Shown one piece after another: positions 37,249-49,737 of a stretch of DNA of 64,000 bases (positions are counted from its first letter, which is position 1; each line of letters opens with the position of its first letter). The stretch is from positions 1 to 64,000 of the forward strand of contig JAULBX010015533.1 of NCBI GenBank assembly GCA_032358255.1, given 5' to 3'. Source of the DNA: Heterotrichella gracilis. Its lineage: Eukaryota > Sar > Xanthophyceae > Tribonematales > Xanthonemataceae. The position numbers and the translations under genes were made by a program. Under the pieces are notes generated by a model, which ran no database searches, was not told where the DNA came from, and was given only the letters and a program-made list of their open reading frames with translations.

Positions 37249-39102
37249 TTACACCACCTCATCAAAGTCAATTTCTCCTTTGGCCAGACTGACTAAGGTT
37301 TCGCGCAGCACTCCGTGCTTAGCAGCAGCGCTCAAAGGCGTTTCCCCAGACTCATCTTCAGCCTGCACAGGACAAAAACCACGTCATGCACTGGATGTAG
37401 AACAGTGGACCCTTGCAGCAACATCTTTGCCTACTGCTTTGTATAACAAACATCAATTACCCTAAGATTTGAGCTGAGCCCTTTCCATTTGCTACTGCTT
37501 TGGGTACGGAAGGCCCACTAGACACTGGATGTGAGAGTACCCATTGCCACACCCTGCCCATGTGGAGCTCAATTAACTGCCATGCGCATGCTTACCCCCA
37601 TGCTGGCCATTTTTATTGATAACCATATCGTGCAAACCTGCAGCTACTGCAAACAGATTGCCTCTGTTTTAACTCACCTCAACATCTGCTCCCTTGCTGA
37701 GAAGATACACACACACCCCTTGGTATCCATGCTCTGCAGCCAACATGAGCGGCGTGGCCCCAGTTGCATCTTTGGGGTCGATAGGGCTCTTGCCTTGCTC
37801 CACCAATAGCCGGACCGCCTCGAGCTTCCCAGACGCAGCTGCCCTGTGGTAAGGCCACACGATGGGTTCAATTAGCTGCTGCTCCACCCACTATAATACA
37901 AACAGTAGTATGCCCCATGCAGGGTGCTGTTTCATGACTGATAGCACCACTGTGTTGACAGGATTGGTGACACGCATGCAGCAAGTTTGACATGTGCTGG
38001 GTGCCGTAGCATCCCATTGCTCACAAGGTGAATGACCACCACTGATCCTCGCCCTGTGCTGGAATGACCCAGGCATGGCCGACGTGCACTGCCCCAGGCT
38101 CGCCAATTTCTCTCATGCATGCAATTTGCATTACCGTGGTTTTCAATACAAAGGCATTGCATGCATGCCACTGGGCAGGGGTGCATACCTGTGCAGTGGC
38201 GTGGCTTTGTGCGAGTCCCTTGTGCGCACACTCGCCCCATGTTTGAGCAGCAGGCCAATCAGCTCAGGCCAACCTTTGCTGGCCTGCACCCACATGTAGC
38301 TGAGAGTTCAATGTTGTGCTGTAGCTTTGTCACAATAGGTTTCCACATGTTTGAATTTTCCAATGCCATCACTGCATTCTTCATCCGTATTCACCGCAAG
38401 GTGGTGGCAATGACACACTGCAGCTCAGCTAGCACTGGCGTGCAAATGGCGGGATGGCACTGGTTATGCTCCCATCCAAAAGCCCTTGATAGGGGTTCCT
38501 TTGATACGCACTGCGCAGCAGCTCTACGTGCAATGCTGGGAGCAGGATGCATAGTTTTGAGCATACTCACCGCATAGTACAGCGGGGTTCTGCCGCCACT
38601 GTTTGCAATGTCAACCTCAGCGCCTGCCTCCAATAGTAGATCGCAAATCGTATAATGCCCGCAACTGGCAGCAGAGTGCAATGGGGACCATCCCTGCATG
38701 ATAGGAACACATGTGCACAACCACCTTGCACACTGTCAACTGATTTGGGATCAACCTACAGGAGCTATTCGACATGAAACCACGGACAGCTGGTCCCGCG
38801 TCCACTGCGCAGTGTGAGTGTGCTGAAAGCACTTCTGGCCAACACCCTTGTGAAGTAGTGGAGCTAACGCAGACTACGTTGTGCAATACACGTACATCTT
38901 CATCGGTGACGTTCACCATCTTCTGGGCACCATGCTTGAACAGCAACTGAACCAGCTCCGTGCGCCCACTTGCTGAAGCGGCATGCAGGAGCGACCTGCC
39001 ATCCTCGTCCACAGCTGCGTTGAGCCTCTCAAGCTGCGAGGTGGGCAAGGCCTCAAAGAAGGTCAAATCGCCTTCTCGGGCCAGTGACGCCTCGTGCTCC
39101 AT
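37249..39102 (-). CDS. PSMD10: 26S proteasome assembly chaperone gankyrin (PSMD10/Nas6)
   Basis: Five exons (39102-38896, 38693-38571, 38283-38189, 37843-37678, 37362-37249) join in phase to 234 residues, close to the 226 of human gankyrin. The protein is almost entirely ankyrin repeats, for example DGRSLLHAASASGRTELVQL, GWSPLHSAASCGHYTICDLL, ATPLHRAAASGKLEAVRLL and GATPLMLAAEHGYQGVCVYL. It ends in an acidic EIDFDEVV. Gankyrin binds the Rpt3 ATPase during assembly of the proteasome base. The repeat number, spacing and length favour gankyrin over other ankyrin proteins, but a search would be needed to be sure. It is head to head with the phospholipase gene. Confidence 0.82.
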
Positions 39103-39671
39103 TTGGGTTGCGTAACTGACAAAAGTATCGACCTAGTGTTTATGCATGCATGCAAATGCATGCATATGGTTGTTGCAATTGGGAGGTGGTACAAGCGACA
39201 GGCAGCTAGAAATGGATGTCCAGCAGTCCTGTAAAACAAACGTTATTGTTTGCGTTATGACTTTACCGGCCAGATGTAGCTGGGAGGAATATGGTGTACA
39301 CATATGTAGCTCGGTCCTCCACATACCTCTCCTGGACCAGGAAGCAAACCTTGGAAACGCTTGACCAGATATTGTCCCTGCAAAACCGACTCTTACGTAC
39401 GTTTCGTTCGTGTGCACAAACAACGTGGTGTATACGAGTTCAAGGCACAACATTTGTCTGGCATTGCAGTGGTGCATGCCGTGTGAACACCAGGGTTTGT
39501 GTGCCGGTCGAATCTACACAATAGCTGTGCGTGAAACCATTGTTTTAGCCAGGTCCAACCAGGTGTTTATACATGGTGTCGTGTGTGGGTGTGCGCTGGT
39601 ATTGCACTTGGGCTGCTTTCACAAGAACGGGTTGCCATGCAGTGGAATGCACCTCCTAGCCTGCAGACGGA
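39103..39671. promoter_or_regulatory. divergent promoter region, PSMD10 / LCAT-like phospholipase
   Basis: There are 569 bases between the two start codons. I see no coding exon. A GCATGCATG-type run occurs near 39144-39164. Confidence 0.45.
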
Positions 39672-42600
39672 ATGGGTATTTTGCAGTTCCTGACAGTGCT
39701 TTTCTACAGCCTCCGGCTTCTACCACTGCCACATATAGCAGCACCTGTGCCACCAATAATTCTAATACCAGGTATGTCGCTGTTGCCAGTGTACAGGTGG
39801 ACTGTGTGTGGCGACTCCTCACACCCTCCCCGTCCTTCAGGTATTGGTGGGTCCGTGCTCGAGACCAAAATCAACTTGACCTCCAGCCTGCACTGCCGTG
39901 GCAAACAGATTCGGGACTGGCATGTGTCATGGCTGAGCTTGGAGGAAATAGCGCAAACAGACTGCCTGTTGGAGACGCTCGAAATACACTATGACCCCAA
40001 GACTGGCAGGTAATATGGCACGCAAGGAAATCTTGCCAACATCTGACCCACAGCGCCAGAGTGTGATTAGTGCGCTGTTGGCTCGCGTCACAAGCACCCA
40101 TCCAAGACAGCCCTTGCTGTTGTCCTTGCAGGTACAATAATGCTAGTGGGGTTGAGGTTAGACCCTACGACTTTGGAGGTGTGAAGGGCATCGCTGCTGT
40201 GAACCCAGATGTCCCACAGCTCACCAGCTACTTCCAGCCAATCATTGACAAGCTGAAGGCGAATGGCTATGTGGAGAGGCTCAATCTGTTTGGTGCTCCA
40301 TACGATTTCCGCCTCGCCGCAGACGGTTTGGTGCAGGTATGAAACTCTAAACCTAAGCCTAACCCGCGAACTATGTGTCTTTCAAATCCTGGAAACAAGT
40401 CTATAGCATAAAAGCACGATGCTCTCCATATCAGCTGTTTGATCCCCATCCCCCTTGAGCTAAAAGAGGATGCTGGTGCTGTTTGCCTTCATGCATTGGG
40501 AGCTGGCAGTCATGCACCAGGCTGTGCCAGCTATACATCATAATGATTGGCATAAGTATTTACGCCCGCACTGTTGCAGAATGGCTACTTTGATCACTTG
40601 AAGCGGCTGATAGAGGATGCAGTAGCGCAGCACCACCGGCCCGCTGTCATCATTGCGCACTCCATGGGCTCCCTCACCACCATGTTCTTCCTCAACAAAC
40701 TCACTGACGTTGCCTGGAGGTGAGCAACTGTCATTTTTGCTCTGCTTTACATGTTGCCTTGGACGCATGGAGTCTTGCCAGGTGAAAATTTATGTCACTA
40801 GATGGGCACACACATGCCCATCTGGCCCTGTTGCAAGGAGCACAAATGTTGACGAGGCACCTCCAACTCTATGGCCATGCCTTCTCACACGCATCTTTGC
40901 GAGCTGGGGGCATCACTATTGAGTGGTGTTATTTTGTGTGATTGCAACAGGGAGAAGCACATACAGACCCTGATTGCCATGGGAGCCCCGTGGAGGGGGT
41001 CAGTGACCTCTCTCAAGGGGTCCATCAGCGGCGATAACTTTGACATCCCCTTTGTGCCCCATGACATCTTCCACCCCATACAAGCAAGTGCGCCCAGTGG
41101 GCCCTGGCTGTTCCCAGACCCTGAGCTGTGGGGTGATGAGGTAAGACAGGCAGCCATCTACAGCACAGGTAGCCTACGGTATCCTTCTGCATGTGCCTCA
41201 AGATCGTGGTTGGTTCATGGATCCATGTAGGGTTGAAATCCATCGATTATAGCAAGATATGCTGGGCTGCAATTTACGAATGTTAGTGCAGCATGGTGCA
41301 TGCAGCAGTATGGTTTTTGTAATGGGGTCTCAGGCGACTCGTGCTGAATGAATGAAAGGTAAATCATTCGATTTGTATCAGCCATTACATATGCATGTTT
41401 TTCTTGCAGTATATATGCGTGCATTTACATTCCGTCTATGCACACCATCTGCGGAATGAGTTAAAATTGGATGGCATTTCTCACAGGTTCTGGTGCACAC
41501 CGCTGGTGGGGACAACTACACAGCCAGGGACATCCCCAGGCTCCTGGGAGACCTTGGACTGCTGCAGCAGGTGTGGATTACATTCCAGCATGGTGCATTG
41601 ATCATGCCGCATGCGCTACTAGATAATTAAAATTGTTGGGACTGGTAGACTACTGAGTAGCACTGTTTTGAAAGTCCTGTTCCAACTGAGTACGAACCCG
41701 TATGGGGTTACAGCGCATGTTGTGCTACATGGCAGTGTTCATCGGCCCTGGGGGCTGTATGCTTGCCTGTAACTACAGCCAGGGCAAAGCATAGCTATGC
41801 CTGCCGCTACTAGGTTCATGCGGCACTGCTCACCGGGTGTTAGCATGTGCGGCAATGACACAGGCGCGTGATGCGGTGATGCAGGCACAGGTGTACCCCC
41901 TTGTCAGCAACCTCAGCCTGCCTCTGCCAACAGACGTCGACTTCCAGGTGCACTGCATCTTTGGCACCGACCTGCCCACAGACAAGGCCTACTTCTATGA
42001 CGTGCAGCACCTCAATGCCAGCTTCGCCACCCCGGCACCCAAGACCACACCCCAGACATTGGGCGACGGCACTGTGCAGCAGCGCTCACTCATGTCATGT
42101 GCAGAGTGAGTGTGGGGGAAGTGGGGTTGCAGTGGGGCTGGTGTGTAGGGTCCTGGATACCTAGTGGGTTTTTGGGCGATTGAGCACATTCTGGGCTTGC
42201 TTAATGGGCCGCAATATACGCAAGAGTGCATTTGTGCACATGATGAAAACCCTTTCCCATGCTCCTTCAGGACCTGTCTTTATCATCACGACTGCATTAT
42301 CATGCAGGGTGCTCATTGATTAGCAAATTGGTGCACTAAGGCGACCACTCGTGCCCAGTCACTTTTGGCATGCCGATCAGCCTGGTCCTGCCTCACCGCA
42401 CACGTTTTTTTGGTACTACCGTCCGCTGTCATGAACTGCCGCCACTTTGTATGAACATGCACTCGAGTCAATCCCACATTCACCCGCAGGTTGGGCCCCC
42501 AGGCGCATTTACACCCTGTGCCAGGTGTCAGTCACATGGGGGTGCTGCAGAACCCGCTGGCCCTGGATGTGGTCAGTTACGTGCTGAACCTCACCAGTGG

Positions 42601-42685
42601 AGCAGCACCGTCGCGGCTTGTCTCGGGGAGGGCTCAATTGGGACGGCGCAGCGGCCTTGGAGCGTTGAGCCGTCGGCTGCAATGA
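39672..42685 (+). CDS. PLA2G15: LCAT-like lysosomal/vacuolar phospholipase A2 (group XV type)
   Basis: Eight exons (39672-39771, 39841-40009, 40132-40336, 40580-40719, 40951-41140, 41487-41570, 41864-42105, 42490-42685) join in phase to 441 residues. Members hydrolyse or transacylate phospholipids. A hydrophobic N-terminus (MGILQFLTVLFYSL) acts as signal. PPIILIPGIGGSVLE is the oxyanion region. The catalytic triad is Ser186 (IIAHSMGSL), Asp364 (LGDGTV) and His392 (GVSHMGVL). MGAPWRGS follows the serine as in group XV PLA2 and LCAT. Several Asn-X-Ser/Thr sites (NLTSS, NASG, NYTA, NLSL, NASF) fit passage through the secretory system. Exon 7 may begin at 41864 or 41885, both in frame (seven residues different). 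The substrate is not determined by sequence. Confidence 0.9.
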
Positions 42686-44253
42686 GATGGGTGCACACGC
42701 ACTGGAGCTGTATGCTTTTCCAAATTTGAGTTTGCTCCAGTGATATCATGACTCTCTGAGAATAGTCCAACTTCAGTCCGCGTTTGAATGTTTGGTTGTG
42801 AGTTGTTGTGGGTGATCTTAATGCTATAGGTGGCATCAATATCGCAGCATTCAGCACAACTTGAGGTTTGTTGGGTCAGCCGCTGCAGAAGATATCCTCA
42901 AGTGCCAACTGTTGCGACATCTCCCTGATGTGGTAGCTACTGAAGTTTTGCCATCCCTCCAGGATTCCTTGATTGCCTGTTTGTCGCGCGGCTAGCCTTG
43001 TGCATCTAATCTGGTGATTGACTGCCAGTCGCCTGTCACACTCAGTCTGTCAATGGAAATTCCCTAAAAAGGATAACGTTTTCATGTCTTCCAAGCCTTA
43101 GGCCCGAGTTCCAAATATATGGAGTTGGTTAAAACCGTGAACCAACATTGTAAGCGATGCAAATTCTTGCTGATTTAAAATCAGATGGCCATCTCAGAAT
43201 CCAATGAACAGTGTAAGAGGTGTTGATATGCCGGTTTGGAGCATTTCTGTACAGCTGTCACTGAGTGGCAGCAATGTCATGAAACAGATTCAGATCTTGA
43301 AGGATGTACTTGAGGAATTGTGCATGGCATTGCCACGGGTTTGTCAAAGGAAACTACAATGAATTTAAGGATGTTACAATTTGCCGAGCGCTGCACATAC
43401 GAAATTGCATTGAATGGCACTCAGCCTGATTGCTTGGGGTTTGAACAAATTCAAGAAAATGCTTTATGTGCCGACCCAATGATAGACACCACTGGATCTC
43501 AAAATGAAAATTCAAATCATCACGCAAGTTTAACACTCAGTGCTACATGTGAGGTCAGGAGCAGCCCGCCAGGCTCTACAACAGCACAGGTTTCAACACA
43601 ATTGTCTAATCATATGATGCTCTTGATGTAAATGTCATTGTCTAGTGGGCATTGGAAGCAGGAAGCTGATGCAGTTGACCCACACGCATTGCCTACACTA
43701 GTACCTAGGGGGCCTACAGAACACCTTGTCTCCTACAAACAATGCATGTGCATGATAAATAGCAGCACAGTTGGCATAGCAAAACAACGAGCAGCACAAC
43801 AGTTGCCGATAGTAGTGCATGCCACAGTCACACATTCCATTCATCTTAGTGTCGACGATCCACAAGTGTAATCAAGTAACGGTATTATACATCTGGCCCT
43901 AAAAAATCATCCAAACTACGTAATGACTAGCTGAAAATTAGAGCCATCGTCATAACTGTGCCAAATTAATACATGGCGTCAGTTAAAAAAGCTACACGTA
44001 AAACTGAAACAAACACAAAAAGAAGATACCATGGGCGAAAAAGGTCAGTTGCCTTCGTAGTACTCACCCCTACACACATACGCAGGAAGGGTGGGTGGTA
44101 TGTGGGTCACACTCAAAGGGACATGGTCCAATACCAAGTCATTACGACCACATTTGCCAATCCATTGTGTGCACAATGTGTGTGTGCTTGTGCTAACATC
44201 CAATTAGATCACGGGGCTATCCACCTGCATCACGTTGCTGGTGACATGACCAT
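42686..44253. other. convergent intergenic region
   Basis: The stretch lies between the phospholipase stop and the DRP5B stop. Open frames of about 100 codons at 43320-43631 and about 80 codons at 43632-43871 have no recognised domain. A further 44-codon stretch near 42862-42996 looks protein-like but stands alone. A TGTAA word near 43627 may be a polyadenylation signal. Confidence 0.4.
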
Positions 44254-47200
44254 TTATCGCATCTGTGCCAAGAGCTGCCTCCCAGCAGAGTCGCGCTGCT
44301 TGTCCATGCCGGCTGCCTGCATTTTCTTGGCCATCTTGAAGGATTGGTCAGACTGGGGCTGCAAAAGGGGTCACAGTGCAGTCAGCACTGGTGGAAAGCA
44401 CAGCACATCATGCAATGCAACAGCAAGCCGGGTCAGTTGCAGCAACATACAAAGAACATTGCCTCACCAGTGTCTTGACATTGGGGGCCACAAACTCCGC
44501 TGGGATGTTCTCCTCGTTCTCAGATGGCTGCTTCTGCTGAGAGAGCGTGGAATGGATCATGGTGAACTTCCGCTGCAGCCTCTCCACCTGCAAAGCATCA
44601 CATGGTCACTATTTGTCTCAGAATGGATATTGGCAAAAAACTAGGCAGTATCTACATGATTTCATACAAGACCAATTATGATATGGCACCTGGTGGGTGA
44701 CTGCGCAAGTGCTTCCTGCAGATAATACATTTTGATTAAATTTTGCTTGATTATTTATTTTGAAATTTAATTATTGTACCCTGCATTCCCAGTAGCTGTC
44801 TCACCTGGTGGAGCTCACTCTCCAAGTTGCGCAGGCGCTGCTCCAGGGACAGCCTGACTGAGGCCACGTCAAACACGTCGTCCAGGCTCTCATCGTACGC
44901 TGCCTCCAGCTCCTCCCGCAAGCGCGATGGGAAGGAGTCAATGACCGGCATCAGGAAGAAGCAGTTGAACTTGAGCTCAACAGCCTGGACCAGGTGGTCG
45001 CGAATGCCTGCACAATGCACAGATGTAAGGGTTTAGGGTTTGCAAGGGGTGTTGATCCAGTGGTGGAGGCAATGCAACACAACAGATGGTCTGCAGAGGT
45101 TAGGGTGTGTGTGCGCATTGGTTCAATTGAGCATTTAGCCCATGGGGTTTGCATACCGTAGTGAATTTGGTAGGCGAGTATGCTAGGAGCATACTGCAGA
45201 GAGCAACGTCATTATGGTGTTATCCAATAAGTAAATTCGTACCTTCAAAGATTTGGTTGACCAGTGCCGCCACAATCTCCTCGGACATTGCGCCCAGCTG
45301 GCGGCTCCAGAGCGTCTGCTCCAGGACATCCATCATGTTGGGTGGCTGGGTGGGAGGGGCCGGCCCCTTGCTGGTGCCAGCAGCTGCTGCTGGTGCGGTG
45401 GAGGGCAGGGGCACCTGCACAGCACAAATTACTGAGTGCGCGGAATTTGGGTCGCCATGCACTCTCGTGTGTTGGCAGTGACCACTTGACGCAGTACAAC
45501 TTGAGTGCATGGCTTCATTTAGAGTGCAAAATGTATCTGTTTGAACCCCAGATTCCTGCCCTCATGGGGAAATGGCAGGGTGCGATGCGCTGGCAGCGCC
45601 TCGTCACCGGCGCAAAAAACCGTGATGGTCTAATGTCACAGCAAGCACAGGCCAGCATCACTTCAAATCTTGCCGTCCAGTGCATCAAGTGCAGCAGGTG
45701 ACTGGGCAGGTTGCGGTACCTTGGACAGCATGGCGCGCAGTGCCACCTTGGACTTGGTGTGCAGCGACCACGTCACGTAGCGGGTGGTGGACTGCAGGTC
45801 CTCCAGCACCTTGCCCCGACAGCACTTCTCAGTCTCATCCACAAAGGCGTGGAAGCTGGCGCCGACACGGTTGATGAACAGCTCATGCCCGTTCACAAAG
45901 GCGCTGTCCTTTTGCAGCAGGTACATGGTGATGGGCAGCATGCGCTTCAGGATGTGGCACAGCCGGTAGCCAAGCTGCAGAAGATTAACAAACAGGGGTC
46001 AGTCACATTTGCAGAGGTTTCATATTTTTTATTTTTTTATTCTATTCAGTATCCATTTTGTAGTCCTTGGAATGGCAGAATGGTGCCTGTAGCAGTGCAT
46101 CTACATCCAGTTAGTACCTAATTGCAATTTGAGAGCTAAAATGCATTCTAGTCCCCATTTATCGCCCACCTGGTGCATGAAAGGCTCAAACATCTCACGG
46201 GCCTTGGACACCGCGATGATGCATGCCGTGCGAGAGTAGTTCACCCCGTCATGCAGATCATCAATACCGCAGGCATTGACAATCTCCTCGCGAGATATGT
46301 CTGGGCAGACCAGGTCGCCCAGGCTGGTGCGGAACTCTGACATGGCTCGGTGGTACTGCGCACCGCCAAAGAGGCGCATCTGAGCGTTTGGCAGGGCCTC
46401 AGACACAGGCAAGGGTTTGCCATCCAACCCCACAAAAGCACCTGCAAGCCATGAGCTTGTTCAGAGATCAAAATGCAGCGTGCCAGGAAGGTTGCTGCCA
46501 CTTTCCAAAGCCATCCTGCCTCAGTGTAGCAGCAACTTTGCAGGTGAGCAGCCAGTGGAATTGTATGCATGGATGCGCACCTCCACGGATGTGCTCATCG
46601 GACAAGGTCTCCCCAAAGCGGTCTGGAGGTGCTGAGACTGTGCCGCGCAGCAGCATGGCCAGTTTCTGGATGAACGCCTCCCTGAACTGCCTGCCCTTGT
46701 CCTGCAAGTGCATGGCGGCAGAATGTTAGAACCACTCACAATTATGACAACCCAAACCGCAGCAGTTGGGATTGCTCAGGAGCCAGCCAGCAACATGCCT
46801 TGATCACAATCAAGGACGACACAACTGCATGGCTCATCACACTCTGCATGGCGCAACACCCTACGCACTATCCTGGTACCAAGGCAGGACTTGTGTGTGG
46901 ACATACCTTCAGCCTGTCTGGGTGCAAATCCTTGAGCTCTTTCTGCGTCGCCTCCAGTCTGGACGCCGCAATGCGGTACTCCTTCTCCAGCACAGGCACA
47001 ATAGCTGGCACATTCTCCAGGTACCTGTATGAACGAGGTGTTCATCAGACAGCTGCTCACAACCTTTCCAATAACAGCAGTGCTACATCAGAAAGTTCAT
47101 TCCAGTGCAAGCGGCAACAGCATGAAGACTTGATACATTATGCTCAGTGCTGCTCCTTACCTGCGCTGCAACAGCTGCTCCAGGAACTTGCGCAGCTGGG

Positions 47201-48919
47201 TCACACCAATCTGGCACCTCTCATCTTTTTGAAGCCTGCGGCCCAGCTTCAGCTCCAGCTCAGCCACATCCATGGCCTCGCGGTCAGCCACCGCCTCCCT
47301 GAAGTGCTCATTGGACCGGAAGCGAGCATCCTTGGCGTTGCCTACCCTTCCAGAAGGCACAGACCTGCACGGTGGGAATGTGGGTGTCAATGGAGCCTGC
47401 TACAGTGATACATTGACCACGGCGTTCATGCACATTGCAACACCATGACGTGCAGTGCTTACGTGAAGAAGGGTTGACCGCCAAGGGCTGTGTGTTCAAG
47501 CAGCACACGGGTGGGCTTGATGAACGTCTCCACGTCCTGGCCACGCGCAAACTGTGGCAGCTTGGTATCCAGCTTGGTGCTCACAACTACCGTGCGCGCT
47601 AGGTTGGGGTCAACCTGCACCAAGCACAGGAGGTCAGTTGACCTGCACCGACCAGCCATTTGTTTAGCCTCAAGCAATCAGGAAAGGAAACACACCTGCT
47701 GCACCATCCGCCTGGTTGTAGCGTTGCTCCAGTCACTGGTGTCCTCCAAGCAGAGGATGATGTACTCCTTCTGCTCCATCTTCATCCTGACCATGCCCTC
47801 CACTTGCCGCGCAGCAGTCTGCATGACCCCGTTCCGCTTGCCTGGGGCAGCTGATATCAGGCCTGCCAACAAAGCTAGGTTTCAGCACAACAGAGCAGCA
47901 CAACTGCAGTATGGTGGCTTGGCTCGTGTTGAACAGCATGAGTTAATTTTGAAATGCAGCTTACCTGGCGTGTCAATGATAGTGAGGTTGGGAGAAAACT
48001 TGTACTCAATCTTCACCACAATCTCCTTGTTCCAGAATTCCTGGTCCTGCTCAAGCCTTCTGTTTTCCGCCTCGATGTGGTCCTGCAGGGTGCAGCAGCA
48101 ATTTCAAACAGCAGCCAGAGAAAAGCTTGTTTGACCATCTCTTTTCAAACTTGCAGCTGTTGAGCAAAAGTGCATAAAATGTACCTGCAGCTCTTCCAGG
48201 GTGAACTCCTGCTCTCCATACTCCTCGGTGATGAGGTAGCAGTGTGGGTGCACACACGCAGAGTTGTACTTCATGTGCAGGGTGATTGGGCGACGAGTCT
48301 TGGTCCCACCGCCGACATGGTTGAACTGGAAACCCATCAGGGCCTCCACGAGAGCTGCAAGCGCACACACAATGGGTCAGGCGTCAGTAAGATAGAAGAA
48401 TGCAGCTGACAAGACGTGGAGTGTGCAGGTTGGCAGCCTCGGTTGATCGTGTGTAACGCATGCAACTGCCCTGATTCACAGTGCGCCATAATCACAGCGT
48501 GCGGTGCCAACTGACCCAAGGGCACAGCTCAAATGCGCAATAAACATACAATGTGAGCTGCTGTGGCAGCTTACGACACCAACAGCAACAACAGTGATCC
48601 AAACTCACGCAGGAGCTCACGCCAACTCACCGCTCTTGCCATCGGTCTGGTGCCCAACCACCAGGATAGCGGGGGCATCAAACGGCTTCTCAAAGTCTTG
48701 GGCCAGGGCGTGCAGGTCATTGTAGGCCTCGTACAAACGCTCATTGCCGCCACGGAACACCAGCTCAACTGAGTTCTCCATAGTATGATAGTCTGAGGTG
48801 GAAGGCCTCCTCTCCTTGGTCCGTCTGTTGGCAGGTATGGTGGAAGGGCTGTGAGACAACTCCAAACCTGGGAGCCCTTCCGTTGAAAGGCCTTCAAGCT
48901 TCTTCAGTTCGCGTGCCAT
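44254..48919 (-). CDS. DRP5B: dynamin-related protein 5B (ARC5), chloroplast division GTPase
   Basis: Fourteen exons fit: 48919-48631, 48354-48185, 48082-47965, 47862-47696, 47614-47463, 47364-47161, 47024-46907, 46701-46581, 46441-46170, 45974-45720, 45414-45243, 45007-44805, 44587-44468 and 44358-44254. Phases all agree and give 821 residues. The match to Arabidopsis ARC5 is close along its length. It includes P-loop GHQTDGKS (residues 89-96) followed by ALMGFQFNHVGGGTKTRRP, switch motif DTPG (190-193) and the G4 motif TKLD (261-264). Later blocks such as RLFGGAQYHRAMSEFR, CGIDDLHDGVNYSRTACII and LKFNCFFLMPVIDSFPSRL also match. ARC5 is recruited to the outer surface of the dividing chloroplast and constricts it. 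ATG 48919 is the first in frame. A family-typical proline-rich tail is absent, as in plant ARC5. The gene is head to head with the CA1P phosphatase. Confidence 0.95.
45028..45043 (+). other. telomere-type motif (TTTAGGG) in a DRP5B intron
   Basis: AGGGTTTAGGGTTT sits in the intron between 45243 and 45007. It is two units of the plant/green-algal telomere repeat. It is too short to be a telomere relic with any certainty and may be chance or a telobox. Confidence 0.5.
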
Positions 48920-49737
48920 TTCTTGACCATCAGGGATAAGTTTCAAACAGACAGTTTGACTAGGCCTTGCTGTTACCAGTACTCTTTGGATGTGCCTCTG
49001 CAACCTCGACAGTGCAAACGTGTAATGCAACAGCTCAGGTTTTCAGTCAATGCGACGACACGTTTGAAAGAAGTGGCGTTGGGCTGAAGCAGGAGAAACT
49101 TTATGCAGCCACCAGCTCTCCGAGCCACTACTTGTAACTCGCAACATCTGTTGCCGGCAAAAAAGTTCGAAATTCAAACTCCCAGGGGAAAACATCACAT
49201 CAATGGGTTCCCTCCCCTTGGCGCTGATATGAGTCACTGGATCATTGCATCGCACATACTTTCGAGAGTTGTTAAGGACGGCAGCAGCACTAGGGATAAG
49301 GACATAGCAAGGTTCAGTGCGTTCTTGAGCTAGCTTTGCACGGTACGGGTAGTGACACGTTTGCTTTGCAGGATGGCACTTTCCTCTAATCCAGATACGA
49401 AGTGGATGCCAATGCTCAAGGCCCTCCTGGTTCTACGGTTCTCCACGATGGTTTGAGATTTTTTGAAGATATCGGGCTAAGGTCTGTGAGTATTGGTGCT
49501 ATCCCTGGTTTTATGGTGAGTTGGGTTCTTTTTCTGGGCACAACGATGTTGGCCACGTGTACCAGGCTATCGGGACTAGCTACTCACGCTGCTACACCTG
49601 TTACTGACTGCGTATGTTCATTTCCACGGTCCAGGAACTTGTAGAAATCTGGCAATGCAAGTCATGACACATTGCATTGCCATCTCATGGGTCCACTGAT
49701 GCATTGCAATCACACATGCAATTGCCTGCAGGTCAAG
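48920..49737. promoter_or_regulatory. divergent promoter region, DRP5B / CA1P phosphatase
   Basis: There are 818 bases between the start codons of two chloroplast-related genes. An open frame at 49402-49644 has no domain and may belong to a 5' leader. No other gene was seen. Confidence 0.45.

Noticed and set aside
43973-44644. Plus-strand open frame of 223 codons
   Set aside because: It runs across the last two DRP5B exons on the opposite strand and shows no domain.
49402-49644. Open frame upstream of the CA1P phosphatase
   Set aside because: It does not join in frame to the transit-peptide exon by a clear splice pair and has no domain. It is probably a leader or chance.
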